This document shows positions 52,135 to 60,808 of a DNA stretch of 64,000 nucleotides, in pieces. Each line of letters begins with the position of its first letter. The first letter of the stretch is position 1. The notes below the pieces were generated by a model, which did no database searches, had not been told where the DNA came from, and saw nothing but the letters and a program-made list of their open reading frames with translations. Source of the stretch: Aquimarina spongiae. GTDB taxonomy: Bacteria > Bacteroidota > Bacteroidia > Flavobacteriales > Flavobacteriaceae. The stretch covers positions 1 through 64,000 of the forward strand of contig NZ_FQYP01000006.1 of the NCBI RefSeq assembly GCF_900141785.1, written 5' to 3'. Both the position numbers and the translations under genes were made by a program.

Positions 52135-53016
52135 TCACTTTTCTGCAGTTATGATATAATATCCGAATGATTTAAAATGTAATCCGGACAGTAAGGCAAA
52201 CAAAGAGCCTTTTAAATTTTTAATGCTTTGTGGTTTTAAGGATTGTTTTTTAAAAAGTTTTTTTAACATAAAACCAATTATGGCAAACGGCACATGCAAA
52301 ACAGAAGGTGCTACTCGATGGGAGACGTTGTTAATTGTTATTTTAGAGAACCCCAATTCTTTCAAACGGTTTTGTACTTGTTGAATACTCCCCAACCCTT
52401 GTAGACTCCATCCTTGGCATAGTTGTTCGTAGCAATAATTACTTCCTACACATAACTGAGCTTCTTCTTTTTTAAGAAAAGCATCTGCTATTACTAATCT
52501 AGCACCTGGTTTTAGTATACGATGAGCTTCTTTTAATGCAAGGTAGTTATGTCCAGAATGACATAAGCTTTCTATAGCATAAGCAGCATCTACAGAATTG
52601 TTTTTGAAGGATGTATTATGATAGTTTTCTTCTAGAATAAGTCCGTTCATATTTGTTAATCGCTTGTTTCCCTCTCTAACCTGAAAAGGGGATAGAGTGA
52701 TCCCTATGATACGTAGCAGGGGGTGTTTGCGAAGCCCATATCGCATAGTACCGCCTATACCACATCCTAAATCAACTACCAAAGAATTGCGTTTAGGAGC
52801 TTGCAATCGATCAAATACCTGATGGTTCATTTCATTAAGCATGGTGTCTCTTTTAAACAGGCTAGTTTTGAATGGAATATAATATCCAAAGTGCATATTG
52901 AAATCTTTACTCCAGAATTCATAATCTTCAGTTGCTTCATCATAAAAAGTGGTGATATTCTGCTTTGAAGCTGATCGTTTTTGTCTTAGTCTTTCTGTAA
53001 TGGAAATGGTGCTCAT
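52135..53016 (-). CDS. Class I SAM-dependent methyltransferase, tocopherol/sterol methyltransferase-like
   Basis: FWSKDFNMHFGYYIPF (N-terminal) precedes motif I VVDLGCGIGGTMRYGL, then ITLSPFQVREGNKRL, VDAAYAIESLCHSGHNYLALKEAHRILKPGARLVIADAFL. This is the gamma-tocopherol or sterol C-methyltransferase type. The C-terminal ~70 residues include a hydrophobic patch (APSVLHVPFAIIGFMLKKLFKK) that may contact the membrane. It lies in an operon with three membrane proteins and an SRPBCC protein; a lipid or isoprenoid-like substrate is plausible. Confidence 0.84.
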   Translation of the reverse strand: MSTISITERLRQKRSASKQNITTFYDEATEDYEFWSKDFNMHFGYYIPFKTSLFKRDTMLNEMNHQVFDRLQAPKRNSLVVDLGCGIGGTMRYGLRKHPLLRIIGITLSPFQVREGNKRLTNMNGLILEENYHNTSFKNNSVDAAYAIESLCHSGHNYLALKEAHRILKPGARLVIADAFLKKEEAQLCVGSNYCYEQLCQGWSLQGLGSIQQVQNRLKELGFSKITINNVSHRVAPSVLHVPFAIIGFMLKKLFKKQSLKPQSIKNLKGSLFALLSGLHFKSFGYYIITAEK

Positions 53017-53056
53017 CGTTTTTATATTTTAGTTTGACATCATGAAATACTCGCTG

Positions 53057-53434
53057 TTATTTGATCATAGTGGCAGCTCTGTTCGATCTTTTTCTTCCTC
53101 TGAAGAATAGAAACAAATTGATGAATAACATAAAGCCCAGATATATAGAAAATCCACCTATCTTAAAGCTCAATACTTCTACAAGGTTTTGATAAGAGTT
53201 TTGAAAATGGTAAGCATCAATTTTTAGAATTAATAATGCCCACCCTATGTTTAGAAGATAGAAACCTACTTCAAATAGTTTGTTGGTTGCAAGAGCGATT
53301 TCTTCTTTGCCGTTGAAAATATCAATCATAAATATTTTTCCATTTTTAAAAAGTGTTCTGGAGACATAATAAGTTAAAGAGATCGCAATGGGTAAATAAA
53401 TAAGGTATCCAATAAAAATTTTTGTTTTTTCCAT
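53057..53434 (-). CDS. Small membrane protein, paralogous to its neighbour
   Basis: I chose the ATG at 53434; a TTG opens the frame 6 bp earlier. About three membrane helices, with a central segment LFEVGFYLLNIGWALLILKI. It shares layout with the protein at 53437 (LLTGYYLLNMGYAIITL) including the motif NG-K-x-F before the second helix, so the pair are diverged duplicates. Function unknown. Confidence 0.65.
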   Translation of the reverse strand: MEKTKIFIGYLIYLPIAISLTYYVSRTLFKNGKIFMIDIFNGKEEIALATNKLFEVGFYLLNIGWALLILKIDAYHFQNSYQNLVEVLSFKIGGFSIYLGFMLFINLFLFFRGRKRSNRAATMIK

Positions 53435-53436
53435 GA

Positions 53437-53796
53437 TCAAATAGTTTTAGTGTTATTGATGTTTTTAATAAATTTTGAAATCCAGAATACATTGAAATAA
53501 TGTAGTATGGCTAATGTGAGAATGATTTTAGCAGTTTGATAAGAAACTGTTTCAATTAAATCGATATAGGTGGTTATTTCGTTCCATTTGGACAATGTAA
53601 TTATTGCATATCCCATGTTTAATAGGTAATAGCCGGTTAATAGTATATTGTTAATTCTCAAACAAAATTCTTTATCATTAGGAATTAGATGTATTACAAA
53701 GGTTTTACCGTTTGTGTAACATATTGAACCTACTTTAATAATGATAATTATCGTTATTAAAAGATATATGAGATATGAAATCAGATTTAAGTTCAT
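53437..53796 (-). CDS. Small membrane protein, paralogue of 53057
   Basis: 119 residues with about three membrane helices. The shared pattern is NGKTFVIHLIPNDKEFCLRINNILLTGYYLLNMGYAI, matching NGKIFMIDIFNGKEEIALATNKLFEVGFYLLNIGWAL in the next gene. The ATG at 53794-53796 is well placed 63 bp after the preceding gene. Function unknown. Confidence 0.65.
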   Translation of the reverse strand: MNLNLISYLIYLLITIIIIIKVGSICYTNGKTFVIHLIPNDKEFCLRINNILLTGYYLLNMGYAIITLSKWNEITTYIDLIETVSYQTAKIILTLAILHYFNVFWISKFIKNINNTKTI

Positions 53797-53859
53797 TACG
53801 TTTTACTTATGGAATAAGTGAGGAAAACAGAGTTTTTTCTATTCAACTTTGGATAACAA

Positions 53860-54300
53860 TCAAGAATTGAAATACCCTATGCAGTTATGAATGAGTAATA
53901 GTGTATTGACAATGGCAAATAGAACAAAAAGACAATTCATAAAATAACTCCCTATTTTAAAGATCGTTTTCTGAGGAATGTCATACATAGGGTAGTAAGC
54001 AACCTGAGTAGCTACTTTTCCTATCCAGTAGGCTGCAATAAGTCCGGTTAGGGCTATTGCAAGTACAGATTGTTCTTTAAGATGCGTTGTTAGCAATATA
54101 GCAATCAACCCAAAAGAAAAGTTTAGTCCTTGAATGTATCTGCCATAGGTCTTTGCGATTTCTTGATTTAGGGGTTTTAGTTGTTTCACATCGTTGTACC
54201 AATCAAACACCTGATGACGGATGTATGGGTAGATTAACGCTGTGAATATTTGACCAGCTCCTGCTACGATAATGATCCAGTTTGGGATATATGCTTCCAT
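53860..54300 (-). CDS. Four-helix membrane protein, first gene of a GbsR-controlled operon
   Basis: 146 residues with helices at about 8-25, 58-75, 80-97 and 120-140. No family recognised. Its start is 15 bp from an operator copy (54315-54340) that is nearly identical to the one before the GbsR/MarR gene. The genes that follow on the same strand are two small membrane proteins, a methyltransferase and an SRPBCC protein. Confidence 0.7.
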   Translation of the reverse strand: MEAYIPNWIIIVAGAGQIFTALIYPYIRHQVFDWYNDVKQLKPLNQEIAKTYGRYIQGLNFSFGLIAILLTTHLKEQSVLAIALTGLIAAYWIGKVATQVAYYPMYDIPQKTIFKIGSYFMNCLFVLFAIVNTLLLIHNCIGYFNS

Positions 54301-54314
54301 GTTTTGTTAATTTT

Positions 54315-54340
54315 AAACTTTCAAAAAATATTGAAATTTA
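54315..54340. promoter_or_regulatory. GbsR-type operator before the membrane-protein operon
   Basis: AAACTTTCAA, a 6-bp spacer AAAATA and TTGAAATTTA. The first 22 bases are identical to the operator at 54921-54946 in front of the GbsR gene; the right arm has two substitutions. Confidence 0.7.
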
Positions 54341-54352
54341 TATTGAAAAATA

Positions 54353-54373
54353 AAAGGAGATCTATCCTCCTTT
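54353..54373 (-). terminator. Terminator of the gbsR-like gene
   Basis: AAAGGAG / CTCCTTT stem with a 7-nt loop; on the minus strand it is followed by T-rich TATTTTTC. It lies 20 bp past the regulator's stop and before the next operator. Confidence 0.7.
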
Positions 54374-54393
54374 ACTTGAGATGCCTTATTGTT

Positions 54394-54897
54394 TTATTTA
54401 ACCAATTTTACCAATGCTTTTGTTATCCAGTTGTTTCCTTGGCCCACCACCTTGTTCATCATGATATCTAGCGTCTCTGCCATTTCGTGTAATGCTTTGG
54501 TTTGCTTAATCAACTCTTTAGTTTTATCGGTACCATCATCCTTTATGTTCGAAACATCATTCAAAATCTTGATCGTCGGTTGTAGCTCTCTTCGACTTCT
54601 TTCTTTAGCAATTTGTCGTGCCAATTCCTGAACGTCTTTTTCTGAGGTGAAGAACTCTTTGCGTTCTCCAATTTTGTTTTCCTTAAAAACGATTCCCCAG
54701 TCCATCAATTGACGAAGATTCATACTGGTGTTTCCTCTAGAGATATGCAGCTCTTCCATGATGTCTTCCATAGAAAGTGGCTCTGGAGAAATTAATAACA
54801 ATGCATGGATCTGTGCCATAGCTTTGTTGATGCCCCATAAGGTTCCCAGTGAACCCCAGGTCGAAATAAATTTACTTTTTGCGTCATCGTATTTCAT
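54394..54897 (-). CDS. GbsR/MarR-family transcriptional regulator
   Basis: I chose the ATG at 54897 (MKYDDAKSKFISTWGSLGTLWGINKAMAQIHALLLI), which matches the GbsR-family N-terminus. The winged helix is PLSMEDIMEELHISRGNTSMNLRQLMDWGIV. A palindrome 24 bp upstream and a near copy before the next operon suggest it represses itself and the five-gene membrane/methyltransferase set. GbsR-type regulators often answer small ligands such as choline; the ligand here is unknown. Confidence 0.9.
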   Translation of the reverse strand: MKYDDAKSKFISTWGSLGTLWGINKAMAQIHALLLISPEPLSMEDIMEELHISRGNTSMNLRQLMDWGIVFKENKIGERKEFFTSEKDVQELARQIAKERSRRELQPTIKILNDVSNIKDDGTDKTKELIKQTKALHEMAETLDIMMNKVVGQGNNWITKALVKLVK

Positions 54898-54920
54898 AGT
54901 ACAAATATACAAAAAATATC

Positions 54921-54946
54921 AAACTTTCAAAAAATATTGAAAGTTT
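54921..54946. promoter_or_regulatory. GbsR-type operator before the regulator gene
   Basis: A perfect inverted repeat, AAACTTTCAA and TTGAAAGTTT with a 6-bp spacer (AAAATA). It sits 24 bp upstream of the chosen regulator start and recurs at 54315. Confidence 0.8.
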
Positions 54947-55071
54947 AATATTGTGAAAGCTTCTTTCAAGATTTTTTCTAGGTGAATACAGTTATTATTT
55001 TGCGGCTCCCCCGTTTTTGTTAAATACTGATTTTGTGTAAGTTATACTACTAACACAAACTCGTATTTATA

Positions 55072-57597
55072 ATGAAAAAATTAAATTTAATTATTTCAGC
55101 AGTATTGCTATGCTTACTCTTTTCGTATAGCCATGCACAACAAACCAATGACATGTTTTTTGCTACCATGCAAACTAATGATGCGAAAGAACTATTATTG
55201 AATCATCCAAATGACATTCAAATTCTGAAATCTGCCAATGGCTACAGCGCTGTAAAACTCAGTGATAAAGCCGCAGAAGAGTTACATCACAAAGTATTGG
55301 TGCATGGTCCTGGATTTGTTTATGAAAGCTCGGCCAAAAAAGCCATCGCGGCAATTGGGGCTATCTCCAAAATGTCGAATACCGTGCAGCAAAAAATGAG
55401 TTATGCTATTACTCAAGATGCTTTGGTAAGGCAAAGTCTGGATTTAGTGAACAACCTTAATATTGCTGATCAAATTCAGGAGTGGGAAAATTATGGTACA
55501 CGTTATCATACCACTAACACTGCGCGACAAGCTATTTTGGATCTAAAAACTAAATGGGAAAGTATTGTAGGTGGACGTAGTGATGTTTCAATAAGAGTAG
55601 TAGAACACACTAGTACCGCAATGCCATCGTTGGTGATGACCATTACCGGTTCAGAAAAACCGGATGAATTCGTTGTGCTAGGAGGACATGCAGATTCTAC
55701 TGCAGGTGGCAACAATACAAATGCACCAGGAGCAGATGATAATGCCTCTGGGATCGCAACTATTACCGAAGCAGCGCGTGTATTGTTTTCAATGAATTTT
55801 ACACCTAAAAGAACCATCGAATTTATGGCATTTGCCGCAGAAGAGGTTGGACTAAGAGGGTCCAGAGAGATTGCCGAAGACTACCGAAGTCGTAATGTTA
55901 ATGTGGTGAGTTATATGCAGCTGGATATGACCAACTACAAAGGATCTACAAATGATGCTTTTATTTCTACTGATTCTTATAATGATGATACCTTAAATAA
56001 TTTTATGATCAGTTTATTGAATCATTATAATGCTTCAGGTACTCATAGAATCACTTACGGTACTTCTCAATGTAATTATGGCTGTTCAGATCATTATAGC
56101 TGGGCACAAGAAGGATACCCCGTTACCTTTCCTTTTGAGGCAAGATTTGGAGAACACAATCCCCATATTCATACAACAAGAGATACCTTTGATCGATCGC
56201 CTACTCCAAATGCAACACATGCGGCCAAATTTGCTAAGCTGGCTCTGGAATATTTAATAGAAATTTCCAACGGAGTGTCTGGAGGGCCAGGAGGTGGAGA
56301 TACATGTGCTACCAGTATTACCACTTATCCGTATCAACAGGGTTTTGAAAGTAATGTAGGAAGTTGGACCCAATCTACTAGTGATGATTTGAATTGGACA
56401 GTAGATAGCAATGGAACACCCTCTAATGGAACAGGACCAAGCAATGCCGCTGAAGGTTCTTCTTACATTTATGTAGAAGCTTCTGGAAATGGAACAGGCT
56501 TTCCAAATAAGCGGGCTATTCTTACATCCCCTTGTTTTGATTTGGCTGGTTTGTCTTCGGCAACTTTTAGTTTCAAATACCATATGCAAGGAAGTGCTAT
56601 AGGAAACCTTGCAGTAGAAGTAAGTGCAGATAATGGTACATCATGGACAAGTGTATTTGCTCAATCGGGAGATCAGGGGAGTGCTTGGAATGATGCTTCT
56701 GTTGATCTTGCTTCTTATATCGAGTCAACGATACAGTTGAGATTCAATACCGTTACAGGAAATAGTTGGCAAGGAGACGTTGCGGTAGATGATGTAAAAT
56801 TAACTGAGTCCGGTGTTGACCCAGGTCCTGGTAACTGTACGGCTTTAAATTTTAATGATTTTACGGTTTCCTCATTCTCTAATCAGGACAACGCAGGTGA
56901 TTTTTCTGTCGTTAATGGCGGATCAGGGTTGTCTTTACAAAATAACACCTGGAAATCTATAGCATATGATTATGTGGTAACCGCATCGACAGTTATCGAA
57001 TTTGAGTTTAGCAGCACTAGTCAAGGAGAAATTCATGGAATCGGTTTTGAAGATGATAACAGTTTGACCTCTTCTAGATATTTTAAAGTGCATGGGTCAC
57101 AAAATTACGGAGTGACTAATTATGACAATTACTCCAACGGTACTACAACATATACCATTCCTGTAGGGACTTTTTATACAGGAACTATGAATCGTTTGGT
57201 ATTTGTTAATGATAATGATGCCGGAAGTGGCAATACTTCTGTGTTTTCTAATGTAAAAGTATATGAAGGTTCTTGTTCTGGTTCTTTAAAAGAAAGAATA
57301 GACTTTGGAGATATTACTCCAGTTTTGGGAACAGAAGGCGAGGGAATTTTGGCAGCAGTAAAAATTACTCCAAATCCAACTACGGATAGCTTTACCATCA
57401 ATATGCCTGCGAAAATTTCAACTGCCGTTCATGCTTCGATACATACGCTATTAGGCAGAGAGATCAAGCATATGGAGTTGACTTCTGGCACCAATACAAT
57501 TTCTGCTAAACAATTATCTCTACAGGCGGGAGTGTATTTGATCACTCTTGAAACTAAAGGAGAGGATTCTTTGACACAAAAAATAGTAATTCAATAA
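55072..57597 (+). CDS. Secreted M28 aminopeptidase with MAM-like domain and type IX sorting domain
   Basis: The signal peptide ends YSHAQ. The M28 catalytic domain (about 160-400) has VVLGGHADS (His206, Asp208), APGADDNASG (Asp223), AAEEVGLRGS (Glu-Glu) and FEARFGEHNPHIHTTRDT. Residues ~410-580 are MAM-like (YPYQQGFESNVGSWTQ..., AVDDVKL). A further beta-rich domain with two Cys follows (~585-745). The last ~75 residues are a type A type IX sorting domain (KITPNPTTDSFTINMP...GVYLITLETKGE...KIVIQ). It is a predicted secreted cargo of the PorV-dependent system. At 841 residues it is large for M28. Confidence 0.9.
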   Translation: MKKLNLIISAVLLCLLFSYSHAQQTNDMFFATMQTNDAKELLLNHPNDIQILKSANGYSAVKLSDKAAEELHHKVLVHGPGFVYESSAKKAIAAIGAISKMSNTVQQKMSYAITQDALVRQSLDLVNNLNIADQIQEWENYGTRYHTTNTARQAILDLKTKWESIVGGRSDVSIRVVEHTSTAMPSLVMTITGSEKPDEFVVLGGHADSTAGGNNTNAPGADDNASGIATITEAARVLFSMNFTPKRTIEFMAFAAEEVGLRGSREIAEDYRSRNVNVVSYMQLDMTNYKGSTNDAFISTDSYNDDTLNNFMISLLNHYNASGTHRITYGTSQCNYGCSDHYSWAQEGYPVTFPFEARFGEHNPHIHTTRDTFDRSPTPNATHAAKFAKLALEYLIEISNGVSGGPGGGDTCATSITTYPYQQGFESNVGSWTQSTSDDLNWTVDSNGTPSNGTGPSNAAEGSSYIYVEASGNGTGFPNKRAILTSPCFDLAGLSSATFSFKYHMQGSAIGNLAVEVSADNGTSWTSVFAQSGDQGSAWNDASVDLASYIESTIQLRFNTVTGNSWQGDVAVDDVKLTESGVDPGPGNCTALNFNDFTVSSFSNQDNAGDFSVVNGGSGLSLQNNTWKSIAYDYVVTASTVIEFEFSSTSQGEIHGIGFEDDNSLTSSRYFKVHGSQNYGVTNYDNYSNGTTTYTIPVGTFYTGTMNRLVFVNDNDAGSGNTSVFSNVKVYEGSCSGSLKERIDFGDITPVLGTEGEGILAAVKITPNPTTDSFTINMPAKISTAVHASIHTLLGREIKHMELTSGTNTISAKQLSLQAGVYLITLETKGEDSLTQKIVIQ

Positions 57598-57612
57598 GGA
57601 ACAGGTCATAAA

Positions 57613-57646
57613 AAAAGGTGCTTCAATATTTTTTGAAGCACCTTTT
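57613..57646. terminator. Bidirectional terminator between M28 and M3 peptidase genes
   Basis: A 14-bp perfect stem (57613-57626 with 57633-57646, 6-nt loop) has T-runs on both strands. It lies 15 bp past the M28 stop and 14 bp from the convergent M3 stop. Confidence 0.9.
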
Positions 57647-57659
57647 CTATATGGTGTAA

Positions 57660-59681
57660 TTATTTTATTAATCCTGCTCTCTTTAACAAAGCTTCAGATT
57701 TAGGTTCTTGTCCACGAAAACGTTTATATAACTCCATTGGGTTTTCGGTTCCTCCTTTTGATAAGACATGGTCCTTGAAGCGCGTAGCAATTTCTTTGTT
57801 AAAGATTCCGTTTTCCTTAAAATATTCAAACGCATCCGCGTCCAGTACTTCTGCCCATTTATAGGAGTAGTAACCTGCAGAGTATCCCCCTTGAAAAATA
57901 TGTGAGAATGCCGTGCTCATACAATTCTCTGCTACATCTGGATACATTGATGTTTCGGCAAATACTTTTTTCTCATGTGCTTTTACATCGGTAATTTCAC
58001 TTGGATCCTGAGCGTGCCAAGACATATCTAGTAGTCCAAAACTTAATTGTCGAAGAGTTGCCATACCTTCCATAAAGGTTGCAGATTCTTTGATTTTCTG
58101 TACCAACTCCATTGGGATTACTTCTCCTGTTTCGTAATGCTTTGCAAACAACTCCAGAGTTTCTTTTTCGTAGCACCAGTTTTCTAGAATTTGGCTTGGT
58201 AACTCAACAAAATCCCAAAATACGCTAGTTCCCGAAAGACTGGGGTAGGTAGTATTGGCCAGCATACCATGCAGTGCATGACCAAATTCATGAAATAAAG
58301 TGGTTACTTCATTAAACGTTAGTAATGAAGGTTTACTAGGTGTGGGTTTGGTAAAATTACATACTATTGAAACATGTGGTCGTATATTCTTTTGTTCCTC
58401 TCTCATCTGGGACTTGTATGAGGTCATCCAAGCCCCATTTCGCTTACCAGGTCTTGGATGAAAATCTGCATAAAACAGCGAGATAAAATTGCCATCAAGA
58501 TCAAATACTTCATATGTTTTCACTTCTTCATGATAACTGTCTATGGTATTTACTTCTTTAAAGCGAAGTCCAAATAGTTTAGAGGCAACCTCAAAAACTC
58601 CATCGATTACATTTTCAAGTTTGAAATAAGGCTTTAGCTTTTCGTCATTGAGGTCAAAAAGTTGTTGCTTTAGCTTTTCTGAATAATACGCTCCGTCCCA
58701 TTTTTGTAAAGTATCTATGCCGTCCAAGTTTTTTGCAAAATTGGATAGTTGTTGAAATTCTCGTTCTGCGGCAGGTTTTGCTTTTTTCAGAATATCATTA
58801 AGAAAAGCAAATACCTTCTTTGGGGTTTCGGCCATTCTTTCTTCTAGTACAAAATGAGCATGAGAATCATACCCTAATAATTGTGCCCTTTGATGTCTTA
58901 GATTTGTAATTTGTAAAACAATATCTTGATTGTCTAAGTCATCATTTTTAAAACTTTTTGATCCAAAAGCTAAAGAAAGCTTTTTGCGAAGAGCTCTGTT
59001 ATCAGCATATGTCATAAAAGGAACATAACTGGGATAATCTAGAGTAAACAACCAGCCTTTCTTGTCTTTTGCTTCGGCCATTGCTTTTGCAGCTTCTTTG
59101 GCACCTTCTGGGAGTCCTGATAATTCAGCTTCGTCCGTAATAAGCATTTCAAACCTATTGGTTTCTGCTAGAACATTCTCTCCAAATTTCAAGCTTAATT
59201 TAGAAAGTTTCATGTCAATATCTCGTAATTGTTCTTTTTTATTTTCGGGAAGATTGGCTCCATTTCTAGAAAATGATTTGTATTTCTTTTTGAGCAATGT
59301 TTGCTGTTCTGAATTTAAATCAAGACTGTCTTTTTGTTGATATATAACCTCTATTTTTTTGAATAACTTTTCATTCAACGAAATGTCGTTCTTAAATTCA
59401 GATAGCAATGGGGAGGATTCCTGGGCTATTTTTTGAATTTCTTCATTAGTCTCAGCGCTATTTAGGTTAAAAAATACACTGGTTACTCTATCCAAAAGCT
59501 GACCACTGTAATCCAAAGCTTCTATCGTATTGTTAAAGGTGGGGGCGTCTTCATTATCAACAATAGCATCAATTTCTTTACGGGCTTTTGCGATTCCATT
59601 CTTTATTGCAGGAAGAAAATGTTCAGGTTTTATTTTTGAAAAAGGTGCCTGATCAAAATATTCTAGTAACGGATTATTCAT
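57660..59681 (-). CDS. M3-family metallopeptidase (oligopeptidase A/Dcp-like)
   Basis: The zinc motif HEFGH lies at 464-468 (TTLFHEFGHALHGML). The family N-terminus is PLLEYFDQAPFSKIKPEHFLPAIKNGIAKARKEID, and VELPSQILENWCYEKETLELFAKHYETGE and MYPDVAENCMSTAFSHIFQGGYSAGYYSYKWAEVLDADAF are present. No signal peptide, so it acts in the cytoplasm on short peptides. At 673 residues it is of normal length. The 596-bp gap upstream holds two candidate small RNA genes. Confidence 0.94.
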   Translation of the reverse strand: MNNPLLEYFDQAPFSKIKPEHFLPAIKNGIAKARKEIDAIVDNEDAPTFNNTIEALDYSGQLLDRVTSVFFNLNSAETNEEIQKIAQESSPLLSEFKNDISLNEKLFKKIEVIYQQKDSLDLNSEQQTLLKKKYKSFSRNGANLPENKKEQLRDIDMKLSKLSLKFGENVLAETNRFEMLITDEAELSGLPEGAKEAAKAMAEAKDKKGWLFTLDYPSYVPFMTYADNRALRKKLSLAFGSKSFKNDDLDNQDIVLQITNLRHQRAQLLGYDSHAHFVLEERMAETPKKVFAFLNDILKKAKPAAEREFQQLSNFAKNLDGIDTLQKWDGAYYSEKLKQQLFDLNDEKLKPYFKLENVIDGVFEVASKLFGLRFKEVNTIDSYHEEVKTYEVFDLDGNFISLFYADFHPRPGKRNGAWMTSYKSQMREEQKNIRPHVSIVCNFTKPTPSKPSLLTFNEVTTLFHEFGHALHGMLANTTYPSLSGTSVFWDFVELPSQILENWCYEKETLELFAKHYETGEVIPMELVQKIKESATFMEGMATLRQLSFGLLDMSWHAQDPSEITDVKAHEKKVFAETSMYPDVAENCMSTAFSHIFQGGYSAGYYSYKWAEVLDADAFEYFKENGIFNKEIATRFKDHVLSKGGTENPMELYKRFRGQEPKSEALLKRAGLIK

Positions 59682-59816
59682 TATTTATAGTAATTTCTTG
59701 TTGTACATTTTTATCAAGTTCGTTCATCGAAAAATAGTGTATTTTGTCGATAAATGAAGGATTGATTTCATCAATTTTGGCTTTCACTAATCTTTATTCA
59801 CCTAGTTTTGAATTAG

Positions 59817-59950
59817 GTTTATTAGTGATGGTCTTGTAATGAGAATAGCTACATTATTGTATCAGGGGTATGGATGTTAATAATTATTTTTCATTACGTA
59901 GACCAAATATATTGAAAGAGCTGCAATTTTTTGCAGCTCTTTTTATTTTA
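59817..59950 (+). ncRNA. Candidate small RNA A (possible 6S-like)
   Basis: The predicted transcript starts about 59817 after TTTG (59776-59779) and TAGTTTTG (59803-59810), which fit -33/-7 elements with a 23-bp spacer. A closing stem pairs GGTCT plus TAATGA (59830-59842) with TCATTA plus AGACC (59891-59904) around a small internal loop. A terminator follows: GAGCTGCAA / TTGCAGCTC (in 59915-59942) plus T-run. The arrangement and parts of the sequence recur in candidate B 300 bp away. The 6S-Flavo family is one possibility; unproven. Confidence 0.5.
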
Positions 59951-60126
59951 TTAATGTGATTTTTACTTGTAAAAAGTAAAAAATCTGTATGCTTTTTCGA
60001 TCAAATTAAATTTTAAAGACGTCTTTATATGAGTTTTGTCGATAAAATACGTGTTTTATCGAAAATTGTTAATAAGTTTTTATTACTTTTATTGTGTAAT
60101 CAAAGTAAGGTTTTACCTTTGTACTA

Positions 60127-60253
60127 GGTTTTAAGAGTATGGTCTTACGATGAATTTTTTTGTGTAATATATTTAAGTTGGTTAATAAATATTGTTATAT
60201 TCCTTTGTAAGACCTAATATTTAAAAGAGTCACTGAAAAGTGACTCTTTTTTT
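60127..60253 (+). ncRNA. Candidate small RNA B (possible 6S-like), similar to candidate A
   Basis: The promoter is TTG (60092-60094), a 19-bp spacer and TACCTTTG (60114-60121), an excellent Bacteroidota match. The closing stem is GGTCTTAC (60141-60148) with GTAAGACC (60207-60214), enclosing an AU-rich arm with a further stem (AATA/TTTA with TAAATATT). The terminator is AAAAGAGTCAC / GTGACTCTTTT (60223-60250) plus T-run. Similarity to A: TAGGTTT early, ATGGTCTT then ATGA, GTTAATAA in the middle, AGACC then AATAT before the terminator. Confidence 0.55.
60223..60253. terminator. Strong hairpin terminator of candidate RNA B and purE
   Basis: The 11-bp stem with 6-nt loop has T-runs both ways; it is 25 bp past the minus-strand purE stop and closes the plus-strand RNA candidate. 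Confidence 0.85.
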
Positions 60254-60277
60254 ATGCGTAAAAAATGGGTGTAAATT

Positions 60278-60763
60278 TTACTTCTTTATATCCTTAGCTC
60301 CTTGGATAACTTTTTGCTTTAATCCCTCTTTGTAGACTACTATTTTGTCTAACACACATTTATCCTGTGCGCCAATGATTTGTGCAGCCAGAATCCCTGC
60401 ATTGAGTGCCCCGTCTAGAGCTACAGTTGCAACAGGAACTCCTCCCGGCATTTGAAGAATGGATAACACAGAATCCCAACCATCAATAGAATTTCTTGAT
60501 TTAACGGGAACTCCTATTACAGGAAGAGGAGAAAGAGAAGCCACCATGCCCGGTAGATGTGCAGCTCCACCAGCACCTGCAATAATAACATTGATACCTC
60601 TGGTATGAGCATTTTGAGCATAATCAAATAGTTTTTCTGGTGTGCGATGCGCGGAAACGATATCAACTTCGACTTCAATATCAAAACCTTTTAATACTTC
60701 TATAGCTTTTTCCATGACCGGCATGTCACTTGTACTGCCCATGATAATTCCTACCTTGCTCAT
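60278..60763 (-). CDS. purE: N5-carboxyaminoimidazole ribonucleotide mutase
   Basis: 161 residues with KVGIIMGSTSDMPVMEKA (3-20), VSAHRTPEKLFDYA and IAGAGGAAHLPGMVAS, all PurE signatures. It moves the carboxyl group of N5-CAIR to form CAIR in purine synthesis and works with PurK, encoded 45 bp upstream on the same strand. Its terminator is the hairpin at 60223. Confidence 0.96.
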   Translation of the reverse strand: MSKVGIIMGSTSDMPVMEKAIEVLKGFDIEVEVDIVSAHRTPEKLFDYAQNAHTRGINVIIAGAGGAAHLPGMVASLSPLPVIGVPVKSRNSIDGWDSVLSILQMPGGVPVATVALDGALNAGILAAQIIGAQDKCVLDKIVVYKEGLKQKVIQGAKDIKK

Positions 60764-60808
60764 TGGTTAATTCTGTTTGGTATTATTAATAAAAATGCTT
60801 CTTAAAAT

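Larger units (their letters stand above)
59682..60277. other. Large gap between M3 peptidase and purE holding two candidate RNA genes
   Basis: No protein-coding frame is convincing. On the plus strand there are two units of promoter plus structured transcript plus terminator (listed separately), antisense to the flanking genes' direction. The rest is AT-rich. Confidence 0.6.
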
